Shown here: positions 7,513 to 16,978 of the stretch, one piece after another | Layout: each line of letters begins with the position of its first letter | Position numbering within the stretch: the first letter of the stretch is position 1 | DNA from: an uncultured Aquimarina sp. | GTDB lineage: Bacteria; Bacteroidota; Bacteroidia; Flavobacteriales; Flavobacteriaceae | Assembly: GCA_947498595.1 (NCBI GenBank) | Contig: CANMKX010000003.1 | Span: 62,001 to 126,000 of the forward strand | DNA length: 64,000 bases | Direction of reading: 5' to 3' | Notes under the pieces: model-generated | Seen by the model: only the letters and a program-made list of their open reading frames with translations | The model's database searches: none | Told to the model about the DNA's origin: nothing | Made by a program: the position numbers and the translations under genes

Positions 7513-8244
7513 TTAAGGTTGTTGCTTTGTTGCAGCTATTACAATCTCTCTAATATTTACTCCTTGTGGTTGTTTATATGCATACCACATTGCATTAGCA
7601 ATATCATTTGCATGTAATACTCCTCCCATATCATCTTTCCAAGCTTCATACCCATCTTTTATTTCGTTAGAAGTAGTATGTGATAACAATTCTGTTTCGA
7701 CCGCACCAGGAGCAATTGTTACCATTCTCACATTAAAATTCGCGGCTTCTTCACGCGCATTTTCTGTAATGGCATGCACGCCAAACTTTGTTCCACAATA
7801 AGCAGCATGATTAGGAAACGTCTTTCTCCCAGCAATAGAACTTGTATTGATGATCGTTCCTGATTTATTTTCTTTCATTTTTGGTAAAACTGCTTGCATT
7901 CCGTTCAATAATCCTATAATATTTACATCAAACATTTTTTTCCATTCTTCAGGATTTTGAGATGCTATATCACCTAATAGCATTACACCGGCATTATTGA
8001 TAATACAATCCACAGGTCCAAACTCTTCTTCTGCTTCGCTAATTGCATTTTTCAAATCATCCAATATAGTTACATCGACTTTTCTGCAAAATGTATTAGG
8101 TAGTCCTAAGTTTTCAAGCATTTCTATTCTTCTTGCTATTAACAATAATGGATGTCCTTGCTCTGAAAACAATTTAGCCGTTGCAGCTCCAATACCTGAA
8201 CTAGCTCCAGTAATCACTACTAATTTTTTATCATATTTTTTCAT
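7513..8244 (-). CDS. SDR-family NAD(P)-dependent oxidoreductase
   Basis: A 243-residue classical short-chain dehydrogenase/reductase. The N-terminal TGASSGIG (about 12-19) binds the dinucleotide, NNAGV (about 87-91) stabilises the Rossmann core, and Ser with Tyr-x-x-x-Lys (SSIAGRKTF...YCGTKFG) gives the catalytic triad. An Arg-rich segment (IARR) after the second strand suggests NADP preference. The sequence is close to the YdfG / serine-dehydrogenase-like group that includes many broad-specificity enzymes; the substrate cannot be assigned. It is transcribed away from the LysR gene next door, the usual layout for a LysR target. Confidence 0.88.
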   Translation of the reverse strand: MKKYDKKLVVITGASSGIGAATAKLFSEQGHPLLLIARRIEMLENLGLPNTFCRKVDVTILDDLKNAISEAEEEFGPVDCIINNAGVMLLGDIASQNPEEWKKMFDVNIIGLLNGMQAVLPKMKENKSGTIINTSSIAGRKTFPNHAAYCGTKFGVHAITENAREEAANFNVRMVTIAPGAVETELLSHTTSNEIKDGYEAWKDDMGGVLHANDIANAMWYAYKQPQGVNIREIVIAATKQQP

Positions 8245-8283
8245 AATGATGTAATTCTTTTTTTAATAACTTTAATATATTTA

Positions 8284-8314
8284 CAAAAATAAACCACCCT
8301 TTTTACGGATCAAA
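8284..8314 (-). promoter_or_regulatory. Consensus Bacteroidota promoter for the SDR gene
   Basis: On the minus strand TTTG (8314-8311) is followed after 19 bp by TATTTTTG (8291-8284), matching -33 TTTG and -7 TAnnTTTG exactly with canonical spacing. It lies about 40 bp before the ATG. Confidence 0.7.
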
Positions 8315-8322
8315 ATATTGAT
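8309..8322. promoter_or_regulatory. Candidate LysR operator overlapping the SDR -33 box
   Basis: ATCAA-AATA-TTGAT is a perfect dyad, similar in form to ATC-Nx-GAT LysR boxes though with a spacer of 8 between ATC and GAT. It covers the -33 element of the SDR promoter in the divergent intergenic region. Confidence 0.4.
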
Positions 8323-8349
8323 TTTTAATCACTATCATAATTATTTCTT

Positions 8350-9228
8350 ATGGATACTAGGCTCTTAAAGTTTTTTATCGCGGTATATGAACAAAAAAAT
8401 TTAACACGAGCTGCAGAACAATGTTTTGTTTCACAGCCTAATATCTCTAATGGTATCAAGCAACTTGAGGAAGAATTACAACAACAATTATTTGTTCGCC
8501 ATAAAAGAGGTGTTGAAATTAATACCGAAGCACACCAATTATATCCTAAAGCAAAAAGAATTTTAGGAGAAATAACATCTTTATCCTCTACTTTTAAAAA
8601 GAAAGATTTTAATCATAAGATTACTATCGGTGTTACCGAGAGTTTACCACAAGAACATAAGCAGCAATTTTTTAGAACAGCAGCTTCTCTATCCGATTCT
8701 GTAACTTGGGATATAAGAGGAATTAATCGTGATTGTGAAGTCAATCTTTTAGTTAGAGAATGGAAATATGAAGATGAATTATTTTTACCTCTTTGGAAAG
8801 AAGATTATGTGCTATGCATTCCTGATGGACATCATTTATTATCTAAAAAAATGATCGATATCAATATTGATTTAGCGAATGAAAAATTCATTCATTGTCC
8901 TCCATGTGAAGCACATCAGCAATGTTTATCTATCTTAAACAATTCTGAAAATGCTATGACAACTATTGGTAATTGTTCTACAAAAACAGAAACACTAACA
9001 TTATTAATGGCTGGATTAGGTGTTACTTTTTTACCCGAATCTTTTATAGATGGATGGTATGGATTTGAAACTCGACCGTACAGTGGTCCTAAATACTATA
9101 GAGAAATAGGTTTATCTTATGCTAGAAAAAGCTTAAAAAATAAAGCTATTGCTCGAATTATAGAGTATTTTTCTAAAAACCCTTTAAAAGTTAAGCGTTT
9201 TAACGAATTTGGTTATTACACCAAATAA
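8350..9228 (+). CDS. LysR-family transcriptional regulator
   Basis: A 292-residue regulator with the N-terminal winged HTH LTRAAEQCFVSQPNISNGIKQLEEEL (about 18-43) and a periplasmic-binding-like effector domain from about residue 90. The effector domain contains a cysteine cluster HCPPCEAHQQC (Cys183, Cys186, Cys192) that is not a general LysR feature and could be redox- or metal-sensitive, though this is only inference. It is divergent from the SDR gene across 105 bp carrying a consensus SDR promoter and a dyad, so it probably controls that gene. Confidence 0.87.
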   Translation: MDTRLLKFFIAVYEQKNLTRAAEQCFVSQPNISNGIKQLEEELQQQLFVRHKRGVEINTEAHQLYPKAKRILGEITSLSSTFKKKDFNHKITIGVTESLPQEHKQQFFRTAASLSDSVTWDIRGINRDCEVNLLVREWKYEDELFLPLWKEDYVLCIPDGHHLLSKKMIDINIDLANEKFIHCPPCEAHQQCLSILNNSENAMTTIGNCSTKTETLTLLMAGLGVTFLPESFIDGWYGFETRPYSGPKYYREIGLSYARKSLKNKAIARIIEYFSKNPLKVKRFNEFGYYTK

Positions 9229-9528
9229 GGTATAAATAATATCTTTAAATCAAATCATGTTAATTTTTTCCAAAACAAAAATTTCATCAGTTTTCCTATT
9301 TTAATTTTTAATTGTTGTTGAAAGAGACAATTGGCAACTTTAATTTTCTATTCTTCTTACTCTTACCTTTTATTCGAGATATTATATCTAATTGATTTAC
9401 TATTTTCACTTATCATTTTCAATATTATAAAAATATCTTAAAGCGATCTAAACTAGCAATATTACTGGATTAGTAATAGTTCTCTTAGTAACTAACTTCA
9501 AAGTTTCGACTTTGACTAAAAAAAAATC
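9229..9528. other. 300-bp AT-rich intergenic region
   Basis: No ORF is visible between the LysR gene and the lipoprotein gene. The only structure I see is the inverted repeat TCAAAGT-TTCG-ACTTTGA (9498-9515), with a tetraloop-sized centre, ending 13 bp before the lipoprotein ATG. It would lie in that gene's leader. Confidence 0.5.
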
Positions 9529-10581
9529 ATGCTAAGAAAAATTTCCCCACTGTTTCTATTGTCATTAATCATGACATTAGGAATTTCGTGTACTTCTAAT
9601 TTAGAAGAAGAAACAGTATCAACAAATTTGGACATTCAAGAAACTGTAAATGTTCAAAAAAACTTAACTCTAAATGGGTGTACAAATGTAGTTATTGCTA
9701 ATGGATACGCATATGCGGCATGCGGTTCAGAAATTCAAATCGCAGAACTAGCAACTGGTACTCGTAATACTATATCTATTACAGCAGACGATATTACAGT
9801 TGATGCTATTAATGGCTTACTCTTTACTCAATCTAGAACAAGTATTAATATGCTATCATTAAATAATCCTATTTCTCCACAGTTAATAGCCAACAATAGA
9901 GCTAATTTTAGTATTTTTTCAGGACTATCTGCTGCCAATGGTGTATTAGTTGTTTCTGGAGGTGCAGGTAGATCTAATACACGCGTTTTTAATTATTCTT
10001 CGTCTAATTTATCATTAGCCACCAATGGAATTTCTGTTGTTGACAATCGTACTGGAGCTCCAGATGTACACGTAACAGCAACTGCAAATGGAGCCAAAGC
10101 TTTTTACTCTCAAGATTTAGCTAGAGTATCTAATTGGGGAATCCAAATTGTAGATTTTGACACTTCAGGAAATATTCTTTCTATACCTCCTGTAGTTGTA
10201 TTAACTCCAGGAAGATTCAGAGGTTCTTTTGGTGCGCCATTTGGTCCTGCAAATTTCCCTGTAGAAAGTGAGTTTTTAAATAATCATCTATATGTTGCTA
10301 ATTTTGCTGCACAAGGAATTGAATCTATTGATTTAAACAATAATAATCAAGTTTCTCGTATTCCACTTAGATATCAACCTTCAAATATAAGTACTGATGG
10401 TACTTCACTTTTTGTACTAGGTATCAATAGATCTGTTATCGATATTATTAATCCTAATAACAATCAAATTTCTTCTTTATCCACTACGCTTCAACAACCA
10501 ACAGGTATTGCTGCTTCGACAACACATATCGCTGTAGCAGATCAAGAATTAGGTTTAGTTGTTATTAATAGATCGTTATAA
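9529..10581 (+). CDS. Surface lipoprotein with beta-propeller-like repeats
   Basis: A 350-residue protein with a lipoprotein signal peptide (LGISC, Cys about 21). The mature part has a short acidic linker and then blade-like repeats such as NVVIANGYAYAACGSEIQIAEL, NHLYVANFAAQGIESIDLNN and THIAVADQELGLVVINRSL, each of the type seen in LVIVD/LVIVP propeller proteins. No catalytic motif is visible. It is monocistronic and followed by a strong terminator; the function is unknown. Confidence 0.72.
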   Translation: MLRKISPLFLLSLIMTLGISCTSNLEEETVSTNLDIQETVNVQKNLTLNGCTNVVIANGYAYAACGSEIQIAELATGTRNTISITADDITVDAINGLLFTQSRTSINMLSLNNPISPQLIANNRANFSIFSGLSAANGVLVVSGGAGRSNTRVFNYSSSNLSLATNGISVVDNRTGAPDVHVTATANGAKAFYSQDLARVSNWGIQIVDFDTSGNILSIPPVVVLTPGRFRGSFGAPFGPANFPVESEFLNNHLYVANFAAQGIESIDLNNNNQVSRIPLRYQPSNISTDGTSLFVLGINRSVIDIINPNNNQISSLSTTLQQPTGIAASTTHIAVADQELGLVVINRSL

Positions 10582-10632
10582 TTGGATTAAATTATGACAA
10601 TACTCATTTAATCTATCTTTTTTTATTGTACT

Positions 10633-10675
10633 AAAATGGGTTCAGAAATATACATTTCTGAACCCATTTTATTTT
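10633..10675 (+). terminator. Strong intrinsic terminator after the lipoprotein gene
   Basis: AAAATGGGTTCAGAAAT (10633-10649) and ATTTCTGAACCCATTTT (10654-10670) are perfect 17-bp arms with a 4-nt loop, followed by ATTTT. Confidence 0.9.
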
Positions 10676-10820
10676 CTTCTATTTCTCAAAAAAACAAATA
10701 ACAAATTGAATTACAACACCTTAATTAAAAATGCTTTTTTTATTTTATTCAATAACAAAAAAAACAACAAAACTCTATAGATATAATAGATTAATAAATA
10801 TTTGAAATTTAGTTTAAGTT

Positions 10821-10855
10821 TTTGTTAAAAAGCAGTAAAATCTATATTATTTTCG
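10821..10855 (+). promoter_or_regulatory. Candidate promoter of the metalloprotease gene
   Basis: TTTG (10821-10824) is followed after 23 bp by TATTTTCG (10848-10855), one mismatch from TAnnTTTG. The predicted start lies about 26 nt before the ATG at 10888. The rest of 10676-10887 is featureless AT-rich sequence. Confidence 0.5.
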
Positions 10856-10887
10856 CAAAATAAATCAACAAACTTTACTTAATTAAA

Positions 10888-13800
10888 ATGAAACAAATTA
10901 CACTATTACTAGTATCTTTATTGGTCTCCTCAATAGGATACTCCCAATCGTCATGGAAGAAAAGTACTTCTTCTGGGGAAATAAATGGTTCTTCAATAGA
11001 ATTATACAAAGCTGATAAATCTTTTATTTACGAACTCGATCTAGCAAGTTTTAAACAACACCTAGATAACACACAAAAAAGAGGTGAGGTAAGCCTAAAG
11101 AATTCAAATAATAGTATTTCTCTTCCAAATGAAAAGGGAATCATCGAAGAATTCAAAATTTTAGAAGCTTCTACTTTTTCCCCTACTTTAGCAGCTAAAT
11201 TTCCTGAAATCAAATCTTATATAGGTTATAGCACTTCTTCAAAAGCTACAGCAAGAATTAGTATCTCTCCTGAAGGAATTCAATCAATGATTAGTTACCC
11301 TAACAAAGAGACTATATTTATGCAACCTATAAAAGGTGATAATAATAAATATATTGTATATAGTAGGGCTGCTAAAGAAAATATTCCTACTGAGCCTTTT
11401 GTTTGTTATACAGAAAATGCTGATGCTCATCAAGCTGATTCAAAATCAATTGTTGACACAAAAGATGCTAATGATCAAGTCCTTAGAAAATTTAGATTAG
11501 CAATGTCTGTAAATGGTGAATATACAACGTATCACGGAGGAACAGTTGCTGGTGCTTTGGCTGCAATTAATGCTACAATGACTAGAGTTAATGCTGTTTT
11601 TGAAACTGACATGGCTGTTACATTTGAAATCATTGATGCAACTGAATTAATTTATACAGATGCTGCTACTGATCCTTACTCTACTGATTTAGGTGAATGG
11701 AATGCTCAATTACAAAATACATTATCTAATACTATCGGTAATGCTGCTTATGATATTGGTCATATGTTTGGTGCTAGTGGTGGAGGTGGAAACGCTGGAT
11801 GTATTGGTTGTGTATGTGTTGATGATGATATTGCTAATACTTCTGATACAGAAAAAGGTTCTGGAATTACTTCTCCAATTGATGCTATTCCTGAAGGAGA
11901 TAGTTTTGACATTGATTTTGTTGCACACGAAATAGGTCATCAAATGGGAGCTAATCATACTTGGGCATTTAGATCTGAAGGTACAGGAGTTAATGCTGAG
12001 CCTGGTTCTGGTTCAACTATTATGGGGTATGCAGGTATTACTAATGCTAATGATGTACAATCAAATAGTGATGCATATTTTCATTATCATAGTATTAAGC
12101 AAATTACTGATAATTTAGTTACTAGAACTTGCTGGGAAGATAATTCTCCAGTTGCCATTGCTAACAATCCTCCTAATGCTGAAGCTGGAAATGACTATAC
12201 AATTCCTATGGGAACTGCTTATGTATTAAAAGGTGCTGCTACTGATGCTGATGGTGGAGACAACTTAACATATTGCTGGGAACAAACTGATAGTGCAATT
12301 GTTACAAATACATCTTTTGGACCAACAAGTACAAGTGGTGCTATGGCTAGATCATTACCTCCTGTAGCTTCTCCTAATAGATATATCCCTAGACTTAGTA
12401 GTGTAGTTAGTGGTAATTTAACACAAAGTAGTCCTACTCTTAACTCTCCATGGGAAACTGTAGCTACTGTAGGTAGAACATTAAATTGGGCATTAACGGT
12501 AAGAGATAGAGAGCCATCTAACACAGGCTTAGGAGGTCAATCAAGCTATGATACTATGACAGTAACTGTAGATGATACTGCAGGTCCTTTTGCTGTTACA
12601 TCACAAACCACTAATGAAACGTGGGATATTGGTGAATCTAAACTTGTTACATGGGATGTTGCGGGTACTGATGGAGGAAGCGTTAACACTCCTACTGTAA
12701 ACATTTTATTATCGGTAGATGGAGGTTTAACTTTCCCTCATGTCATAGCTTCTAATGTACCTAATAATGGTAATGCTCTTATAACTGTACCTACTATTGG
12801 AAGTGATACTACTACTGCAAGAATAATAGTTGAAGGTAATGATAATATCTTTTTTGCAATGAATTCATCTGATTTTACTATTAATGTAGTTGAGTTTTCT
12901 TTAGCTATAAATAATCTAGAACAAGATATATGCTCTCCAAACGATGCTACATATACTTTTATCTACAATACATTCTCAGGTTTTTCTGACACTACAACTT
13001 TTAGCGCTACTAATTTACCAGCAGGAGCTTCTATAAATTTCAACCCTGCAACTGCTACCGCTACTAACACTACAGTTACAGCTACAGTATCTGGTACCTC
13101 AAGTATAGCAAACGGTGCTCATACTTTTTCTATTGTTGGTACTTCTGGTCCCATTGATAACACTATTGATGATATCATAGTAAACATCTACAATAGCACT
13201 ATAGAAATACCATCGTTAACAACTCCTGCTAACGGAGCTAATGATATTTCTCTATCAGAAACATTGACATGGGAAGCTAATTCTAATACAGGAAGTTACC
13301 TAATTGAAGTCGCTACTGATAACAGTTTTTCTACAATTATAACTTCTACTCAAGTAGAAACAAACAGTTACGTAGGATCTTTTGACCCAGATGTAGAATA
13401 TTTTTGGAGAGTTACTCCTTCAAATATCTGTGGTACAGGTACTGCTTCTAATAATTATAGTTTTAGAACTATTAACTGTGGTAACTTTGATGCTACAGAT
13501 TTACCTATTGATATTTCATCATCTGGATCTTCTGGAGTATATACATCTACAATTACTATAGCTCAAAATTTAACTATAACTGACGTAAATGTAATTTTTT
13601 CTGCAGAACATACTTTTAATGGTGATTTAGACATCACCTTAACTAGTCCAGCTGGTACAGAGATAGAACTTTCTACGGATAATGGTGGTTCAAGTAATGA
13701 TTATACAAACACAGTATTTGATCAAGAAGCTACAGATTTAATTACAGATGGAACAGCTCCATTCACAGGAATGTATCGTCCAGAAGGAGATTTGTCTTCT

Positions 13801-14193
13801 TTAAATGGAGAAATGGCTGCTGGTGATTGGATCTTAACTGTTGCAGATGATGCTGGAGGTGATGGTGGTGTATTCACTCAATTTGGATTACAACTATGTT
13901 TTGCTAGTACACTATCTAATAATAGCTTTAATGCCCCTATTAAAGACCTTGTAGTATATCCTAATCCTTCAAATGGTGAATTCAATATTACTTTTGATGC
14001 TGACCAAAACGATGAGGAAGTTGCAATACAATTATTTGATTTAAGAGGTAGAATGCTTACTGAAAAAACATATAGAAACACTGCTGCTAGATTCTCCGAA
14101 AAAGTGAATTTCGTAAATGTAAATTCTGGAGTTTATTTTGTTAGAATCACAAATGGTGACAAACAATCCACTAAAAAATTAATTATTAATTAA
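10888..14193 (+). CDS. Secreted reprolysin-like zinc metalloprotease with P-domain and T9SS signal
   Basis: An 1101-residue secreted protease. Order of parts: signal peptide (1-20), a propeptide to about residue 190, a catalytic domain (about 200-410) with the zinc motif HEIGHQMGANH (His347, Glu348, His351, His357) and a downstream Met turn (TIMGYAG), Ig/fibronectin-like modules, a proprotein-convertase P-like domain (about 865-1008, FNGDLDITLTSPAGT), and a C-terminal Por/type IX sorting domain (about 1020-1101, VYPNPSNGEFNITF ... GVYFVRI...KKLIIN). It should cross the outer membrane by T9SS and be surface-attached or released after cleavage of the tail. It is monocistronic, with its own promoter and terminator. 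Confidence 0.92.
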   Translation: MKQITLLLVSLLVSSIGYSQSSWKKSTSSGEINGSSIELYKADKSFIYELDLASFKQHLDNTQKRGEVSLKNSNNSISLPNEKGIIEEFKILEASTFSPTLAAKFPEIKSYIGYSTSSKATARISISPEGIQSMISYPNKETIFMQPIKGDNNKYIVYSRAAKENIPTEPFVCYTENADAHQADSKSIVDTKDANDQVLRKFRLAMSVNGEYTTYHGGTVAGALAAINATMTRVNAVFETDMAVTFEIIDATELIYTDAATDPYSTDLGEWNAQLQNTLSNTIGNAAYDIGHMFGASGGGGNAGCIGCVCVDDDIANTSDTEKGSGITSPIDAIPEGDSFDIDFVAHEIGHQMGANHTWAFRSEGTGVNAEPGSGSTIMGYAGITNANDVQSNSDAYFHYHSIKQITDNLVTRTCWEDNSPVAIANNPPNAEAGNDYTIPMGTAYVLKGAATDADGGDNLTYCWEQTDSAIVTNTSFGPTSTSGAMARSLPPVASPNRYIPRLSSVVSGNLTQSSPTLNSPWETVATVGRTLNWALTVRDREPSNTGLGGQSSYDTMTVTVDDTAGPFAVTSQTTNETWDIGESKLVTWDVAGTDGGSVNTPTVNILLSVDGGLTFPHVIASNVPNNGNALITVPTIGSDTTTARIIVEGNDNIFFAMNSSDFTINVVEFSLAINNLEQDICSPNDATYTFIYNTFSGFSDTTTFSATNLPAGASINFNPATATATNTTVTATVSGTSSIANGAHTFSIVGTSGPIDNTIDDIIVNIYNSTIEIPSLTTPANGANDISLSETLTWEANSNTGSYLIEVATDNSFSTIITSTQVETNSYVGSFDPDVEYFWRVTPSNICGTGTASNNYSFRTINCGNFDATDLPIDISSSGSSGVYTSTITIAQNLTITDVNVIFSAEHTFNGDLDITLTSPAGTEIELSTDNGGSSNDYTNTVFDQEATDLITDGTAPFTGMYRPEGDLSSLNGEMAAGDWILTVADDAGGDGGVFTQFGLQLCFASTLSNNSFNAPIKDLVVYPNPSNGEFNITFDADQNDEEVAIQLFDLRGRMLTEKTYRNTAARFSEKVNFVNVNSGVYFVRITNGDKQSTKKLIIN

Positions 14194-14217
14194 TTTTCAT
14201 AACTTCATTTAAATTAT

Positions 14218-14260
14218 AAAGAGGGCTCTATTATTAAAATAATAGAGCCCTCTTTCTTTT
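14218..14260 (+). terminator. Strong intrinsic terminator after the metalloprotease gene
   Basis: AAAGAGGGCTCTATTATT (14218-14235) and AATAATAGAGCCCTCTTT (14238-14255) are 18-bp complementary arms followed by CTTTT. Confidence 0.9.
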
Positions 14261-14640
14261 TCAACTATTATCATTCCTTGTTTTCCCCCATACCTTGCAA
14301 GAACGCTTATGGTATTCTCTTGGTTATTATATTTATAACATCAAAATCTCAAGTGTATTGATATATGTCCTCCTATTGCTATTGAAAACACTATATACCG
14401 CATCCTATATATCGTGTGTTTTTTCTTCAAATAAAATTGAAATAATCTAAGCTATGTTCTTTAAAAAATTTAATTTTATGTCATAGAAATGATATTTGCC
14501 CTTCAAATTGATTCTTTTTAAATTTTATCAAAAACATAATTGCCCGTTATCGTTTATGATATTTAATTAGGTAATCGCAATACATTTTTAATTCCCCCAT
14601 AATAGCATTATAAATTAATTACTTAACACTAATACTTATT
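14261..14640. other. 380-bp AT-rich intergenic region
   Basis: No ORF, repeat or consensus promoter that I can defend. It must contain the promoter of the 162-residue protein gene that starts at 14641. Confidence 0.5.
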
Positions 14641-15129
14641 ATGACAACAGATGCAAATGAAAGTAAATGTAACATTATACTTCCTCCTGGAAATATATTA
14701 AACACTGACATTTCTATTAATCATGCAGGAAAAATAAACTTTCCTAATAATCCTGAACAACCTCTATTACCTCATGTAGAATCAAAAATTAAAGATGGAG
14801 TTATCACTGTTAGGACTCTTGTATTTATCAATTCTTCTGCAGAAAACCCCGAGCTTAAAATTTCTCAACTTTTTTCCATTAACAATTCTGGAAAATGTCA
14901 ATTGCAATTTTTTATTCATTGTGATACTGAAGAAATAGATCGATTAATGGACGAAAAAACTGAAGATAGTTATATTGCATATAGTGTAGAATTCACTACT
15001 CAAGACACCAATGGTTTTCCTTATGGTATCTATCTAAAAGATATTGAAATTACACAAACTTTTTTATGGAATATCGATCCTAAAACATCTAGAGGAACGG
15101 AAACTGTTGTACAAACAACCGACGATTAA
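14641..15129 (+). CDS. Unrecognised cytoplasmic-type protein, 162 residues
   Basis: I do not recognise this protein. It has no signal peptide or membrane segment, and alternating hydrophobic residues suggest a beta-rich fold (VITVRTLVFINSS, KCQLQFFIHCD, SYIAYSVEFTTQ). The C-terminus is Thr/Asp/Glu-rich. The gene stands alone after a 380-bp gap and before a structured leader and a histidine kinase gene. With the similarly orphan 234-residue protein and the signal-less GH18 nearby, it may belong to a local accessory module; this is inference from proximity only. Confidence 0.65.
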   Translation: MTTDANESKCNIILPPGNILNTDISINHAGKINFPNNPEQPLLPHVESKIKDGVITVRTLVFINSSAENPELKISQLFSINNSGKCQLQFFIHCDTEEIDRLMDEKTEDSYIAYSVEFTTQDTNGFPYGIYLKDIEITQTFLWNIDPKTSRGTETVVQTTDD

Positions 15130-15186
15130 TCCTCATAAGGTTATCATCTTTTCTATATTTTTTATAACAATATAAAAAATAATCTT

Positions 15187-15242
15187 ATGTACGTTCATAG
15201 AGGACTTAGTATCTAATTATTAAGTTCTCTATGAGTATACAT
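15187..15242 (+). promoter_or_regulatory. Long stem-loop between the 162-residue gene and the histidine kinase
   Basis: TCATAGAGGACTTA (15195-15208) pairs with TAAGTTCTCTATGA (15221-15234), including one G-T wobble, and ATGTA (15187-15191) pairs with TACAT (15238-15242) beyond a 3x3 internal loop. No T-run follows, so it may be a leader structure or a weak terminator. Confidence 0.45.
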
Positions 15243-15283
15243 ATACGTTATTCAATAGCATTCTTATTTAAACTTTATTTTTC

Positions 15284-16978
15284 ATGACGTTGGCTCATTC
15301 ATTCTTATTTATAATTTGTTTCATTCTATCTCTTCAATCTTTTTCTCAATCTAAGAGTCAGGAAATTTCTATAAATACAGAAATTGACATCAGTAAAGCT
15401 AAACATTTTTTCATCACAAAAAATTGGGATTCTATAATAGTACATACCTCAAAAAGTTTAGAATTAACAAAGGAGCAATCCACTTTAGATTATTATCACT
15501 ATATAAGAGGTTTCAGTTTTATGAAAAAAAGATTGTATAATGAAGCTAAAAATGAATACAATCGTGTCTCTGAAGAATTCAACTTATACTATAGAATCAT
15601 ACGTAATTTAGGAGGAATTGCCTTAGAACAAAACCAGTATAAAGAAGCTATCTGTTATTTTAAATCTTTACAAAATTATTCAAATTACAATCTTATAGAA
15701 AGTTCTGTTCTTCATGACCTTGGGTTATCGTATTTTCACTTAACTGACTATAAAAAAGCAGAAAAATATCTTTTACAAAGCAATACGCTACAGGAAAAAA
15801 AACAAGATACATTTCTTCTAATAGGTTCTTATACAGATATTGCTAACTTATATTATCAACAGTATAAAGATCCTTTAGCCATTCCCTATTTTAAAAAAGC
15901 GTATCAACTATCAAAAAATGTACAAAGTCTTAAATTAAAAAGGAAAGCTTCATTAAATATGGCTGTTGTTGAAGAAAATAGAAAAGATTTTAAAAAAGCT
16001 TTAGTTTACAGAAAAGAATTCGAAAAATGGAAAGATTCACTAAATAATCAAAGTGAAGTTTGGACTATTGCTCAAATTGAAAAAAGACATGCTATTGATC
16101 AAAAACAAAAGCATATTAAGTTATTAACGTCTGAAAACAAAATAAAAGATATACAACGTAATGGCTTTATCTTTTCATCTATCTTACTTCTCTTATTATT
16201 AAGTACTGGGATTTATTTTTATTATCAAAAAAACAAAATCAATAAAATTGTTCTTTCTCAAAAAGAAGAGCTTGACAGCTTGAATACGACAAAAGACAAA
16301 TTATTTTCAATCGTCAGTCATGATCTTCGTTCCTCTGTTAATGCTTTACAACAAAGTAATACTAGACTTTTAAAAGATATCGATAGACAAAATTATTTAG
16401 CTTTAAAAAAAACTGTTCTTAAAAGTTCTTCTATAGCTAATAGCACATATAATTTATTAGAAAATTTACTTCATTGGGCGACTATTCAAACACATCAATT
16501 ATATTTTCATATTGAGTCTTTGGATTTGTTTTCTGTAATGCAACAAATTGAATACAATTACAAACCGTTATTTGAAAATAAAAGTATTCTATTTAGTAAT
16601 ACCGTTCCTAGAGCTTCTTTTGTTATGGCAGATCTAGATTCGCTCAAAATAATTATACGTAATCTATTAGATAATGCTATTAAGTTTTCAAAAGAAAACG
16701 ACACTATTTCTGTATATACAGATCTTAAGAACAATCAATTACTCTTAATAATTGAGGATACTGGGGCAGGAATGAGTTTAGATACAAAAGAAGCTTTACT
16801 CAAAGAAGGAACGATCTTAAATAAGAAAAAAAATCAAAAAGGAGTTGGTACTGGATTAGGTATACAACTTTGTAAATCTATGATCAAAAAAAATAAAGGG
16901 AAATTATTTATAGAAAGTACTGAAGGAATTGGAACCAAAATGATTATTTCACTCCCTAAATTAGATTCGAATGGATAA
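15284..16978 (+). CDS. TPR-containing sensor histidine kinase
   Basis: A 564-residue inner-membrane kinase. It has a signal peptide (about 1-22), a periplasmic TPR region (about 30-260), one transmembrane segment (about 293-315), a HisKA domain with H-box FSIVSHDLRSS (His346) and a HATPase domain with N-box NLLDNAIKFSKEND, G1 EDTGAGM and G2 GVGTGLGIQ. All catalytic elements look intact. The gene overlaps its response regulator by 8 bp. The signal is unknown; TPR sensors of this type in Bacteroidota probably sense protein or peptide partners. Confidence 0.9.
   Translation: MTLAHSFLFIICFILSLQSFSQSKSQEISINTEIDISKAKHFFITKNWDSIIVHTSKSLELTKEQSTLDYYHYIRGFSFMKKRLYNEAKNEYNRVSEEFNLYYRIIRNLGGIALEQNQYKEAICYFKSLQNYSNYNLIESSVLHDLGLSYFHLTDYKKAEKYLLQSNTLQEKKQDTFLLIGSYTDIANLYYQQYKDPLAIPYFKKAYQLSKNVQSLKLKRKASLNMAVVEENRKDFKKALVYRKEFEKWKDSLNNQSEVWTIAQIEKRHAIDQKQKHIKLLTSENKIKDIQRNGFIFSSILLLLLLSTGIYFYYQKNKINKIVLSQKEELDSLNTTKDKLFSIVSHDLRSSVNALQQSNTRLLKDIDRQNYLALKKTVLKSSSIANSTYNLLENLLHWATIQTHQLYFHIESLDLFSVMQQIEYNYKPLFENKSILFSNTVPRASFVMADLDSLKIIIRNLLDNAIKFSKENDTISVYTDLKNNQLLLIIEDTGAGMSLDTKEALLKEGTILNKKKNQKGVGTGLGIQLCKSMIKKNKGKLFIESTEGIGTKMIISLPKLDSNG

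Noticed and set aside
12219-12524. 101-codon minus-strand frame inside the metalloprotease gene
   Set aside because: Antisense to a continuous, well-supported 1101-codon gene.
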